A stretch of 64,000 nt of DNA, from assembly GCF_900142775.1 (NCBI RefSeq), contig NZ_FRCC01000008.1:144398-208397 (forward strand). The letters run 5' to 3'. Origin of the DNA: Flavobacterium flevense (lineage in GTDB: Bacteria; Bacteroidota; Bacteroidia; Flavobacteriales; Flavobacteriaceae). Position 1 is the stretch's first letter, and each line of letters opens with the position of its first letter. The translations under genes and the position numbers were made by a program. Below the pieces are notes generated by a model. That model ran no database searches. It worked only from the letters and a program-made list of their open reading frames with translations, and had not been told where the DNA came from. Shown piece after piece: positions 17,385 to 25,530 of the stretch.

Positions 17385-17717
17385 GTGTCATTTCGACCAC
17401 AGGGAGAAATAACATAAAGATATTCCACAAAGAGAGAAGATAAAAGTATTTACAATTCGTTGTATTTAATATAATCATCGAAATGAAATGCAGGATGTGA
17501 TTCCTCCTGCGTCGGAATGACACACTGGGAGAGTTTTGTCATTTCGACCAGAGGGAGAAATCACATAAAGATATTCCACAAAGAGAGAAGATAAAAGTAT
17601 TTACAATTTATTGTATTAAATATAATCATCGAAATGAAATGCAGGATGCGATTCCTCCTGCGTCGGAATGACACCTAGATGTTTTTTTATTTAGAGTACA
17701 CGGAGAAATCACATAAA
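17385..17717. repeat. Family B inverted-repeat array
   Basis: Two full units (17385-17523 and 17537-17674) each have a left arm starting TGTCATTTCGACCA...GGAGAAATCACAT and a right arm ATGCGATTCCTCCTGCGTCG...TGACAC, which is roughly the left arm inverted. About 75 bases lie between the arms, and units repeat every 152 bases with a linker of about 14 bases ending GTTTT. A third, decayed left arm at 17686-17717 belongs to the GIY-YIG unit. No gene is seen in 17374-17805. Confidence 0.9.
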
Positions 17718-18156
17718 ATATTTTATAAAACAAGAAAAATTCCCTACTGGAAAGTAATTTTAGTATATTCGATTTATTTTCAATGTATTAAAAGTTAATT
17801 GGTCTATGTATGAGCTAAACCAGGGATACCATACTTATTATGTCTATATAATTACAAATAGTTATAGAAGTACTTTTTATATTGGAATGACCAATAATTT
17901 GAAACAACGACTACAACAACATCATCAGAATATAGTAGACAGTAATAAAACTTTTGCCGCTAAATATAATATTGAATTTCTAGTTTATTATGAAAAACAT
18001 ACTTGGGTACATCAAGCAATTCTTCGAGAGAAAGAATTAAAAAGTTGGAGAAGAGAAAAGAAATTAGAATTGATACGGTCTTTCAATTCAGATTTTGAGT
18101 TTTTAAATGATAGATTTAAAAGTAGGGATGCGATTCCTCCTGCGTCGGAATGACAC
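17686..18156 (+). mobile_element. Gene-bearing family B unit: left arm - GIY-YIG gene - right arm
   Basis: A decayed left arm (17686-17717, keeping GGAGAAATCACATAAA) and a good right arm (18126-18156) enclose the second GIY-YIG gene. The same 14-16 base linker and another left arm (18170-18201) follow. This repeats the family A layout with an unrelated arm sequence; both families end in TGTCA/TGACA. Mobility is inferred, not shown. Confidence 0.62.
17806..18153 (+). CDS. GIY-YIG family nuclease-like protein inside repeat array B
   Basis: A 115-residue single-domain GIY-YIG protein: YVYII at 12-16, FYIG at 24-27, conserved R35 and E75 (ILREKELKSW). All expected catalytic positions are present. 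It resembles the protein at 15250 in length and layout but is clearly diverged. Residues 107-115 (RDAIPPASE) and the TGA stop are read from the right arm of the family B repeat. The ATG at 17806 follows about 90 bases of AT-rich DNA after the left arm. It is flanked by repeats on both sides, so it is best seen as part of a repeat-associated element. Confidence 0.83.
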   Translation: MYELNQGYHTYYVYIITNSYRSTFYIGMTNNLKQRLQQHHQNIVDSNKTFAAKYNIEFLVYYEKHTWVHQAILREKELKSWRREKKLELIRSFNSDFEFLNDRFKSRDAIPPASE

Positions 18157-18201
18157 ACTAGGAGGGTTTTGTCATTTAGACCAAACGGAGAAATCACATA
18201 A
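18126..18201. repeat. Family B right arm and following left arm
   Basis: The right arm 18126-18156 overlaps the 3' end of the GIY-YIG gene. After a linker (ACTAGGAGGGTTTT-like) a further left arm lies at 18170-18201 with TGTCATTTAGACCA and GGAGAAATCACATAAAG. No matching right arm follows, so the array ends here. Confidence 0.85.
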
Positions 18202-18303
18202 AGTAGAGGCCATGGTGTTCCTATTATTTTAGAACGCTATCATATTACATTTTGTTATTTTGTTTTTTTCTAAAAATAAAAACCAATATATCCCCAATAC
18301 CCT

Positions 18304-18311
18304 TATTTTTG
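18304..18311 (+). promoter_or_regulatory. Candidate -7 promoter box TATTTTTG
   Basis: TATTTTTG fits TAnnTTTG and lies 31 bases before the ATG at 18343, just after the family B repeats. No TTG sits at the right distance upstream, so it is only a candidate. Confidence 0.4.
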
Positions 18312-18342
18312 TTCCAATTTTTTAAAACACTTTTCATAGTAA

Positions 18343-19752
18343 ATGACAAACAAAAAAATCCTCGTTTTTTTTCCTGACGGTGTAGGACTACGCAATTTTG
18401 CTTTTACAAAGTTTAAGGAAATTGGCGAACAAAGAGGAAACCAAATTATATATTGGAATAATACTGCTTTTCAATTAAAAGAAGAGCTAGGGTTTGAAGA
18501 GATCAAAATTCGAACTCAAAGGATTCACCCGTTGACACCATTATTTTGCCGGATTAGAAAACACATTGAACTGAATGTAGCAACTAAAAAGCTTGCTGAT
18601 GCTGTTTACCAAACCTATAAATTCCCATTTAATTATAACGGAATAAAAAACACGCAGATGACGCTTTTTATCAGATTGTTAATAAGTTTTAATTCTTCCG
18701 AAAAAGGAATTCTCCGTATCCGAAAGCGCATTAATAAACTCGAACGGTCCACTGCAAAATACCGATATTGTAAAGCCCAATTGCAAGAAATCAAACCCGA
18801 TTTGGTTTTTTGTACAACCCAGCGTGCTACTCAGTCTATAGGAGCCTTACTGGCAGCTCAGGATTTAGGGATTCCCACGCTTACTTTTGTGTATTCCTGG
18901 GACAATGTGCCTAAGGCGATGCAGCTGGTAGAAACCGATTACTATTGTGTTTGGAGCGATTTAATGAAAAAGGAAATGCTGCAATACTATCCTTTCATCA
19001 AAGAAAATCAATTAATTGTTACCGGAACACCTCAGTTTGAACCGCATTACGATACTTCTTTATTGCAAAGCAGAGCTGAATTTTGCTCTGAATATAATTT
19101 AGACACCGGAAAAAAATACATTTGTTTTTCGGGTGATGACGAGACCACTTCTCCTTTGGACCAATATTATCTGGAAGATTTAGCAAATGCTGTTCGGGTT
19201 TTGAATTCTAAAGGATATAATTTAGGCATCATTTATAGAAAATGTCCTGTAGATACAACTCACAGGTATGATGAAGTAATCGAAGCCCATAAAGATATGA
19301 TTACAGTTATTGATCCGCTATGGAAGGCGATGGGCAAACAATGGAACGAAGTTTTTCCAACTAAAGCCGATTTGAAATTATTGCACAATGTCTGTGCACA
19401 TTCGGAGTTGGTTACCAATGTTTGTTCGTCCACCGTATTTGATTTTGTGGCACATAATAAACCTTGTATATATTATAATTATGAGCAGCCTCAATTAAAA
19501 AAGGGAATTCGGGATATAGGACAAAATTACAACTATGTTCATTTTAGAAGTATGCCAAGTTCGGAAGCGGCTATTTTTTGTACCGATAAAAACCACTTAG
19601 AAAGTCAGATTGAAGCTGTCCTTAAAGGTAATTTGTCGAATGTTCCCGAAGGAAAAAAATGGTATAAAATTGTGGCTGGCGAAACTCCAATTCAGGCTTC
19701 AGAAAAAATTTGGAATGCTATTGATAAGATTGTTAATCAAAATAATTATTAA
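18343..19752 (+). CDS. Probable GT-B glycosyltransferase-like protein of the polysaccharide locus
   Basis: The 469-residue protein starts KKILVFFPDGVGLRNFAF and has two Rossmann-like halves: IKPDLVFCTTQRATQSIGAL with the later FVYSWDNVPKA, and a C-terminal half with NQLIVTGTPQFEPHYD and TNVCSSTVFDFVAHNKPCIYY, where a serine/asparagine-rich loop would bind the donor phosphate. This is the layout of CDP-glycerol transferase-like or other GT-B enzymes. I cannot name the family. It follows the nonulosonic acid genes, so a role in adding that sugar is possible but unproven. Confidence 0.6.
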   Translation: MTNKKILVFFPDGVGLRNFAFTKFKEIGEQRGNQIIYWNNTAFQLKEELGFEEIKIRTQRIHPLTPLFCRIRKHIELNVATKKLADAVYQTYKFPFNYNGIKNTQMTLFIRLLISFNSSEKGILRIRKRINKLERSTAKYRYCKAQLQEIKPDLVFCTTQRATQSIGALLAAQDLGIPTLTFVYSWDNVPKAMQLVETDYYCVWSDLMKKEMLQYYPFIKENQLIVTGTPQFEPHYDTSLLQSRAEFCSEYNLDTGKKYICFSGDDETTSPLDQYYLEDLANAVRVLNSKGYNLGIIYRKCPVDTTHRYDEVIEAHKDMITVIDPLWKAMGKQWNEVFPTKADLKLLHNVCAHSELVTNVCSSTVFDFVAHNKPCIYYNYEQPQLKKGIRDIGQNYNYVHFRSMPSSEAAIFCTDKNHLESQIEAVLKGNLSNVPEGKKWYKIVAGETPIQASEKIWNAIDKIVNQNNY

Positions 19753-19789
19753 AAGGTTTCTTTATCTGAGAAACAATTTCATTATAATG

Positions 19790-19861
19790 GTCTTCGACAG
19801 GCTCAGACTGACATTAGAGTAATATTTTCAATACTGTTATCCCGAGCTTGTCGAGGGATAA
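19790..19861. repeat. Partial family A-like arms
   Basis: TCTTCGACAGGCTCAGACTG at 19790 is a family A-type right arm without its left partner. At 19837-19861 a second palindrome with TTATCCC and GGGATAA arms surrounds GAGCTTGTCGA. Both lie just upstream of the heptamer array. Confidence 0.75.
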
Positions 19862-19862
19862 A

Positions 19863-19977
19863 CCTCTAACCTCTAACCTCTAACCTCTAACCTCTAACCT
19901 CTAACCTCTAACCTCTAACCTCTAACCTCTAACCTCTAACCTCTAACCTCTAACCTCTAACTTCTAACTTCTAACTT
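19863..19977 (+). repeat. Heptamer minisatellite CCTCTAA x14 plus variants
   Basis: Fourteen perfect CCTCTAA units (19863-19960) are followed by two CTTCTAA units (19961-19974) and a broken CTTCAAA that runs into the start of the next gene at 19983. The array fills the leader or promoter region of the acyltransferase gene. Such arrays often change length by slippage, so expression of the gene downstream could vary. Confidence 0.95.
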
Positions 19978-19982
19978 CAAAA

Positions 19983-21416
19983 ATGTTCTTCAATTCCTTA
20001 AGCTTTGCCATATTCCTGCCCATAGTATTTGTCTTATATTGGTTTGTGTGCAATAAAAACAAAACCACACAAAACACTTTATTAATAATTGCCAGTTATT
20101 ATTTCTATTCCTGTTGGGACTGGCGATTTTTATTTTTATTGGTTTTTTCCACATTTTTAGATTATTACACGGGAATCCGAATTGAAAAAAGCCGGAAAGA
20201 AAGCGGTCGCAAATTCTGGTTTTGGCTGAGTATTGGAATCAATTTGGGCTTTTTAGGATTGTTCAAATACTACAATTTCTTCGCTGCTTCTTTTGCTGAG
20301 CTAATGCAGGGTTTTGGTTTGAAAACTTCTCCGTTTTTATTGGATGTGGTGTTACCGGTTGGTATTTCGTTCTATACTTTTCACGGTCTGTCTTATGTAA
20401 TTGATATTTATTACAAAAGAATCAAAGCCGAATATAATTTTGTAGATTATTCACTGTTTGTGAGTTATTTTCCGCTTTTGGTAGCAGGACCTATCGAAAG
20501 AGCAACTCATTTATTACCTCAGGTCAAAGTAAAACGAGAATTTGATTTTGGCAGAGCCAAAGAAGGAATTTACCAAATGCTCTGGGGCTTATTTAAAAAA
20601 GTAGTAATTGCAGATACCTGTGCCACTTATGCCAATGCCATTTTTGATCATTATGAAACAATGAATTCGCTTTCATTAGTTTTAGGTTCTGTATATTTTG
20701 CTTTCCAAATTTATGGTGATTTTTCAGGTTATTCAGATATGGCTTTGGGAATGTCAAAACTCTTCGGAATCGATTTACTTAAAAACTTTAATTACCCGTA
20801 TTTCTCTCGAGATATAGCCGAATTCTGGCGTCGTTGGCATATTTCTTTGTCTTCCTGGTTTCGTGATTATTTATATATTCCGCTGGGAGGAAGCAAGGGC
20901 GGACTCTGGATGAAAATCAGAAACACATTTATTATCTTTTTAGTCAGTGGTTTTTGGCATGGTGCTAATTGGACGTATGTTGCCTGGGGATTCATCAACG
21001 CGCTGTATTTTTTACCCTTACTTTTAAGCAAATCCAACCGAAATAATTTGGATACCGTTGTTTTAGATAAAAGCTGGAATTCCGTTAAGACAATAACAAG
21101 TATCTTAATCACTTTTGTACTGACTTGTCTGGCCTGGATTTTTTTCAGGGCAAAAACCATCACCGATGCCGTTTTGTATATCAATAATATGTTTACAAAC
21201 AATCATTATACCTCGCAATATCTAACAAATGAAAGATACAATTACGAATTAATTATCTTGGTATTAGTATTTGTTATTGTCGAATGGAACAATCGCACTA
21301 AAGTAGAACCGATCTCAGGCAAATATCAAACTATCAAATTAGCTTTTTGCTTAGCGGCCATAATAACCTTGGGAACCTATTCAGATTACAAGGAATTTAT
21401 TTATTTTCAGTTTTAA
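19983..21416 (+). CDS. MBOAT family O-acyltransferase (AlgI-like)
   Basis: A polytopic inner-membrane protein of 477 residues with the family signatures FWRRWHISLSSWFRDYLYIP (about 280-299) and GFWHGANWTYVAWG (about 323-336), the second holding the conserved histidine. AlgI-like proteins move an acyl group, usually acetyl, across the membrane for O-acetylation of a polysaccharide, and work with an extracytoplasmic SGNH/AlgX-like partner; such a gene follows at 21715. The start ATG lies 6 bases after a heptamer array, which may affect its expression. Confidence 0.93.
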   Translation: MFFNSLSFAIFLPIVFVLYWFVCNKNKTTQNTLLIIASYYFYSCWDWRFLFLLVFSTFLDYYTGIRIEKSRKESGRKFWFWLSIGINLGFLGLFKYYNFFAASFAELMQGFGLKTSPFLLDVVLPVGISFYTFHGLSYVIDIYYKRIKAEYNFVDYSLFVSYFPLLVAGPIERATHLLPQVKVKREFDFGRAKEGIYQMLWGLFKKVVIADTCATYANAIFDHYETMNSLSLVLGSVYFAFQIYGDFSGYSDMALGMSKLFGIDLLKNFNYPYFSRDIAEFWRRWHISLSSWFRDYLYIPLGGSKGGLWMKIRNTFIIFLVSGFWHGANWTYVAWGFINALYFLPLLLSKSNRNNLDTVVLDKSWNSVKTITSILITFVLTCLAWIFFRAKTITDAVLYINNMFTNNHYTSQYLTNERYNYELIILVLVFVIVEWNNRTKVEPISGKYQTIKLAFCLAAIITLGTYSDYKEFIYFQF

Positions 21417-21714
21417 GATGATCATAAGTTTCGTCACGTGTATTTTGTATTGTCCTTAGCTTCTGCAGTCGAGTGTCAAATGTTTGAAGAATACGTAAAA
21501 AGAAAAGCTGTTTGAGCGTAGCGAGTTCTTTTCTTTTAGTATTCGAAAACTTATTTGACCGACGAAGAAGTGTTAGACTTGAAATCGAAGATTCATGAAT
21601 ACCGAAAAACAATAAGAATGCATGAATATTTTTTTGTTTCTTTTTTGATCAAGCAAAAAAGAAAGAGGGTTTGCAAATTTAAGACAACATCCATTAAAAA
21701 TTGAAATTTAAAAA
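21417..21714. repeat. Intergenic palindromic element (family D)
   Basis: The gap contains an inverted repeat with arms at about 21484-21507 (GAATACGTAAAAAGAAAAG) and 21527-21550 (CTTTTCTTTTAGTATTC) around GCTGTTTGAGCGTAGCGAGTT-like sequence. A second perfect 11-base inverted repeat, TTTCTTTTTTG / CAAAAAAGAAA, lies at 21637-21664 and could act as a hairpin. A 71-codon reverse-strand frame across this region reads repeat sequence and is not credible as a gene. Confidence 0.7.
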
Positions 21715-22614
21715 ATGAAAAAATTTTTACTCTTCACAATAAAAACAATCTTTATAATAATTCTGCTTGCAGTATTGCTGGATTACAGCTATACCTCCAT
21801 TTACTTAAAAAGCAGTAATCGCAACAAAATAGAATATGTTTACAACTCTCAACCACAAAATTACGATGTAGTAATTCTGGGATCTTCACGTGCTAATAAC
21901 CATTTTGTAAGTGAAATGTTTGAACAAAAAGGCTTGAAAACTTATAATTATGGCATGAGTGGGGGACATTTATTTGAAGCTTCTTTAATGTTAAAATTAA
22001 TGCTGGAACGTAATTATAAAATAAAGAATATCATTTTAGAAACCGATTTGAATTTGTCCAATGAGCATCAGGCCGAAGGTGTGGCTGCAAGATATTTACC
22101 TTATTTTCATGTTTCCGAAACAGTAAGAAAACATTTCGAAAAAGAATCTGATTTCAAAGAACTCTATTACATACCTTTTTATCGTTATATAAAATACGAA
22201 ACGAGAATTGGCTTTAGAGAAGTATTTTTTGGTTTGATTAATAAAAAATCAAAGTTATTAGATCATGGAGGATATTATTCATTAGGCAATAAAAAAGGGA
22301 ATATGAAAAACGACATCAGCACCTTAAAGCCCTTAAAAAATAAATATTACGAAGAAATCAAGCAACTCTGCAGGCAGCATAATATTAACTTAATTGCAGT
22401 AATGACGCCCATGTGTGAGAATACCAAAGGGATGAATTATTTCGACAAAGTTAAAAAAAGCTATCCCGAAATTCACAATTATGAAAACACAGTAATTGAA
22501 GATAAGTATTTCTCTTCCTGTGGGCATATGAATGATGCAGGAGCAAGAATGTTTACAGCTAAAATTATAGAAGATTTTTTTAATAAGCAGTCAAATATCC
22601 AAACCTCATTTTAA
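21715..22614 (+). CDS. SGNH-hydrolase-like membrane-anchored protein, partner of MBOAT
   Basis: Residues 5-25 form a hydrophobic anchor, so the remaining 270 residues are probably periplasmic. VVILGSSRANNHF (52-64) is the serine-nucleophile block I of SGNH/GDSL enzymes, NYGMSGGH resembles the glycine block, and GHMNDAGARMF near the C-terminus supplies the block V histidine (H271). The aspartate normally three residues before that histidine appears to be a serine here. Next to an MBOAT gene it most likely transfers acetyl groups to the glycan, as DltD/AlgX-type partners do. Confidence 0.75.
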   Translation: MKKFLLFTIKTIFIIILLAVLLDYSYTSIYLKSSNRNKIEYVYNSQPQNYDVVILGSSRANNHFVSEMFEQKGLKTYNYGMSGGHLFEASLMLKLMLERNYKIKNIILETDLNLSNEHQAEGVAARYLPYFHVSETVRKHFEKESDFKELYYIPFYRYIKYETRIGFREVFFGLINKKSKLLDHGGYYSLGNKKGNMKNDISTLKPLKNKYYEEIKQLCRQHNINLIAVMTPMCENTKGMNYFDKVKKSYPEIHNYENTVIEDKYFSSCGHMNDAGARMFTAKIIEDFFNKQSNIQTSF

Positions 22615-22636
22615 GAATCGAATACTTATAGTCGAA

Positions 22637-22655
22637 TTTTCTTTTGGAAAGAAAA
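22637..22655. terminator. Weak hairpin after the SGNH gene
   Basis: TTTTCTTT and AAAGAAAA form an 8-base stem around TGG, all A-T rich, shortly after the stop at 22614. It may serve as a weak bidirectional terminator. Confidence 0.35.
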
Positions 22656-22749
22656 AATTGAGCTGGGTTAAAAGTGAATTTAAAGTTTATTAGCTTAATT
22701 CTTCTTTTACAACTAAGTTTCATATACTTGTTACAGAAAAATAACTCTT

Positions 22750-23901
22750 ATGCATATTGCCTTTTTAACTCCTGAATATCCTCATACTCAAGTAACGCAT
22801 GCAGCGGGTATTGGTACCAGTATCAAAAACCTGACTACTGCATTAGTTACTGAAGGAATTGCTGTTACAGTATTCATTTACGGTCAAAAAACTCAGGAAA
22901 TAATTAACGAAAATGGCATTAGCATCCATTTAATTAAAAATAAAAAGTACAGCTTTTTAGGCTGGTATTTTCATCGAAAATATATCGAAAGTTATTGTAA
23001 TTCGATCATAAAAAAAGAGAAAGTTGATTTGCTTGAAGCTCCCGACTGGACAGGTATTACAGCTTTTATGAAGTTCAAAATTCCACTGATAATCCGTTTT
23101 CATGGTAGTGACACTTATTTTTGCCATTTGGAAGAACGTCCACAGAAAATAAAAAATTTTTGGTTCGAAAAGTTAGCAATCTCCGCAGCTGATGCTTTTA
23201 TAGCTCCTACCACTTTTGCAGGCGAAGTATCGAAGCAACTTTTTAAAATAAAAAATAAAACGATCCGAACCATACATCACGGACTGGATTTAGCGCAATT
23301 TGACAACAAAACTCCGGCACAATTTGAGACCGGATTGATACTCTATGTGGGAACAATAATCCGAAAAAAAGGGGTGTTTGAATTACCGGCTATTTTTGCA
23401 GCAGTACGTCAAAAAAATCCAAATGCTCAATTAGTCTTAATAGGTAATGATTCGGCGGATATTCAGACACATTCCTCTTCTACCTGGAATTTAGTAGCAG
23501 CACTTTTTTCGAGAGATGATATGAAGAACGTAAGCTATTTAGGAAAGAAACCCTATGCAGAAGTGCAGGAGTATATCAAAAAAGCGCATGTTTGCGTGTT
23601 TCCTACCTTTGCTGAAACTTTAGGTATGGTAACTATAGAGGCAATGGCAATGCAAAAAGCGGTTGTGAATTCTAATATTGGCTGGTCAAAAGAATTAATT
23701 ACAGATGGTGAAAGTGGCTTTTTAGTGCATCCGACTAATCATCAATTGTATGCAGATAAAATTATTGAGTTGTTACAAAATAATAGTTTATGCCACCAGA
23801 TAGGAACGCAGGCGAGGACAAGAATCGAAGCAAAATTTGATATAAAAAATATCGTAAAAGAAAATATCGAATTCTATCAGCAAATGATTAATAAAGAATA
23901 A
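22750..23901 (+). CDS. Family 4 glycosyltransferase
   Basis: A 383-residue GT-B enzyme. The N-terminal domain reads IAFLTPEYPHTQVTHAAG with the glycine loop AAGIGTS for the acceptor; the donor domain shows LILYVGTIIRKKGV and the E-x7-E region FPTFAETLGMVTIEAMAMQ. The last residues (NKE) and the stop codon are read from an AATAAAG heptamer array, so the natural C-terminus may have been altered by the repeat. A separate promoter is likely because 135 bases separate it from the SGNH gene. Confidence 0.9.
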   Translation: MHIAFLTPEYPHTQVTHAAGIGTSIKNLTTALVTEGIAVTVFIYGQKTQEIINENGISIHLIKNKKYSFLGWYFHRKYIESYCNSIIKKEKVDLLEAPDWTGITAFMKFKIPLIIRFHGSDTYFCHLEERPQKIKNFWFEKLAISAADAFIAPTTFAGEVSKQLFKIKNKTIRTIHHGLDLAQFDNKTPAQFETGLILYVGTIIRKKGVFELPAIFAAVRQKNPNAQLVLIGNDSADIQTHSSSTWNLVAALFSRDDMKNVSYLGKKPYAEVQEYIKKAHVCVFPTFAETLGMVTIEAMAMQKAVVNSNIGWSKELITDGESGFLVHPTNHQLYADKIIELLQNNSLCHQIGTQARTRIEAKFDIKNIVKENIEFYQQMINKE

Positions 23902-23950
23902 AGAATAAAGAATAAAGAATAAAGAATAAAGAATAAAGAATAAAGAATAA
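23890..23950 (+). repeat. Heptamer minisatellite AATAAAG x8
   Basis: Eight perfect AATAAAG units (23890-23945) and a partial ninth span the stop codon of the preceding glycosyltransferase and part of the 81-base gap to the next gene. The unit length is not a multiple of three, but any frame through the array meets TAA within 21 bases. Confidence 0.95.
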
Positions 23951-23982
23951 ATTGCAACTAAAAAACAAAGGACTAATCCATT

Positions 23983-25530
23983 ATGATTGTAGTTTACCAT
24001 AAAAGCAATAAAATTCTGAAAGTGATGAGGAATCAGGAAGATTTATCTTTTTCATCTGATACTATTGCATCGGTTTTGCTAAGACTTTCTCAGTCTTTTC
24101 CTCAGGATTGGCTGGTATGGTGTCATTTGGACTTACACCCCTATTTAGATTTGTCTAATTTTGAATCCATTTTTCATCATCATAAAATCATGGCTTCTTA
24201 CAGTAATGGCACACGCAATTATATTCCGGATGCTATTGGTTATGTTGAAGAATCTCCTTTTATTAAAGTAAATAAAAAAGTAAGTTATCCCACATGGCTC
24301 ATGAGTAGTGATGCTGGCGGAATTTATGCTTCGGTTCTAAATAGTTTGGGGAGCAAAATAAAGCCGGAAGCTAATTTTGAATATTTTTTGAATTCTGTGG
24401 CCAAATCAGGAATGCCGGAAGGGCTTTTTTGTTATTCAGAACCACGGCTGTTAAAACACAATCAACAAGAAATACAACGTAAATGGGCAAACAATTATAG
24501 CTTGTTTCGTTTTGTAAAACAGCATTACAAAAAACGCTGGTTGCTGTTGTTGTTTCTAAATCTGTTCCTTTTTGAAAAACGATTTCTAATACTTCCTTTG
24601 GGCTATACTCTGTTTTTTAGAAGCAGAAAAAAAATCAAATTAAATTTAGATGTTGTTAAGGTACATTCGACATTAAAAATTACAGATAAAAAGACAATTG
24701 ATGTAATTATTCCCACCATTGGAAGAAAAAAATACCTCTATGATGTTTTACAAGATTTAGCGAAACAAACGCATTTGCCCGAAAAGGTCATCATTGTAGA
24801 GCAAAATCCTTTAGCAGAAAGTATTTCCGAATTAGATTATCTTACAACGGAAACCTGGCCGTTTACCATTAAACATATCTTTACCCATCAGGCAGGAGCC
24901 TGTAATGCCCGTAATGTAGCATTGGCTGAAGTTGAAAGTGAATGGGTGTTTTTAGCAGATGATGATATTAGGTTTGATATTGATTTTTTTAAAAAAGTAA
25001 TTAATAAGATAAATAAATACGGAATTTCAGTTTTGACTACTTCTTGTTTGCAACCTGATGAAATTCAACACTATAAAATGGTTCATCAGTCTGGGATTTT
25101 TGGTTCAGGGAATAGTTTTGTTAAAGCAACTTCTTTGTCAGCCGTAAGTTTTGATAAAGCATTGGAGTTTGGTTATGGTGAGGATACTGATTTTGGGTTG
25201 CAGCTGCGCAATCAGGGATTTGATGTGATTTATTTCCCTGATTTAAGAATCACTCATCTAAAGGCACCCATGGGCGGTTTCAGAATCAAAATTAAAAAAC
25301 AATGGGAGGATGATGCGATTCAGCCGAAACCATCACCAACTATTTTGTATGTATTGCAAAAGCATTATACAGCCCCACAATTAAGAAGTTATAAATTAGT
25401 ATTGTTTTTAAAATTATTAAAACACGAATCTTTAGCCAATTATTTTATTTTTTATAAAAACTTTCAAAAAAAATGGGATAGGAGTGTTTACTGGGTAGAT
25501 AAAATAACAAAAAAGCAAAATGAAAGTTAA
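23983..25530 (+). CDS. Two-domain protein with C-terminal GT2 glycosyltransferase
   Basis: Residues from about 235 are a GT2 domain: DVIIPTIGRKKYLYDVL, the GACNARN loop and the metal site LADDDIRF, with GYGEDTDFGLQLRNQGF further on. The N-terminal 220 residues are of a type I do not recognise (WLVWCHLDLHPYLDLSNFE; PTWLMSSDAGGIY), probably not a second GT2 domain; the hydrophobic stretch WLLLLFLNLFLF links the two. The combination is unusual in length (515 residues). It overlaps the next gene by 11 bases. Confidence 0.8.
   Translation: MIVVYHKSNKILKVMRNQEDLSFSSDTIASVLLRLSQSFPQDWLVWCHLDLHPYLDLSNFESIFHHHKIMASYSNGTRNYIPDAIGYVEESPFIKVNKKVSYPTWLMSSDAGGIYASVLNSLGSKIKPEANFEYFLNSVAKSGMPEGLFCYSEPRLLKHNQQEIQRKWANNYSLFRFVKQHYKKRWLLLLFLNLFLFEKRFLILPLGYTLFFRSRKKIKLNLDVVKVHSTLKITDKKTIDVIIPTIGRKKYLYDVLQDLAKQTHLPEKVIIVEQNPLAESISELDYLTTETWPFTIKHIFTHQAGACNARNVALAEVESEWVFLADDDIRFDIDFFKKVINKINKYGISVLTTSCLQPDEIQHYKMVHQSGIFGSGNSFVKATSLSAVSFDKALEFGYGEDTDFGLQLRNQGFDVIYFPDLRITHLKAPMGGFRIKIKKQWEDDAIQPKPSPTILYVLQKHYTAPQLRSYKLVLFLKLLKHESLANYFIFYKNFQKKWDRSVYWVDKITKKQNES

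Noticed and set aside
17323..17523. 66-codon reverse-strand frame
   Set aside because: It overlaps the 3' end of neuB and a family B unit and has no protein-like features.
19610..19822. 70-codon + strand frame overlapping the GT-B-like gene
   Set aside because: It overlaps the real coding frame and continues into a repeat arm.
19863..19977. Telomere-like sequence
   Set aside because: CCTCTAA resembles eukaryotic telomere repeats only superficially; it is internal to a bacterial gene cluster and runs directly into a gene start.
21397..21612. 71-codon reverse-strand frame
   Set aside because: It is read from the palindromic element between the MBOAT and SGNH genes.
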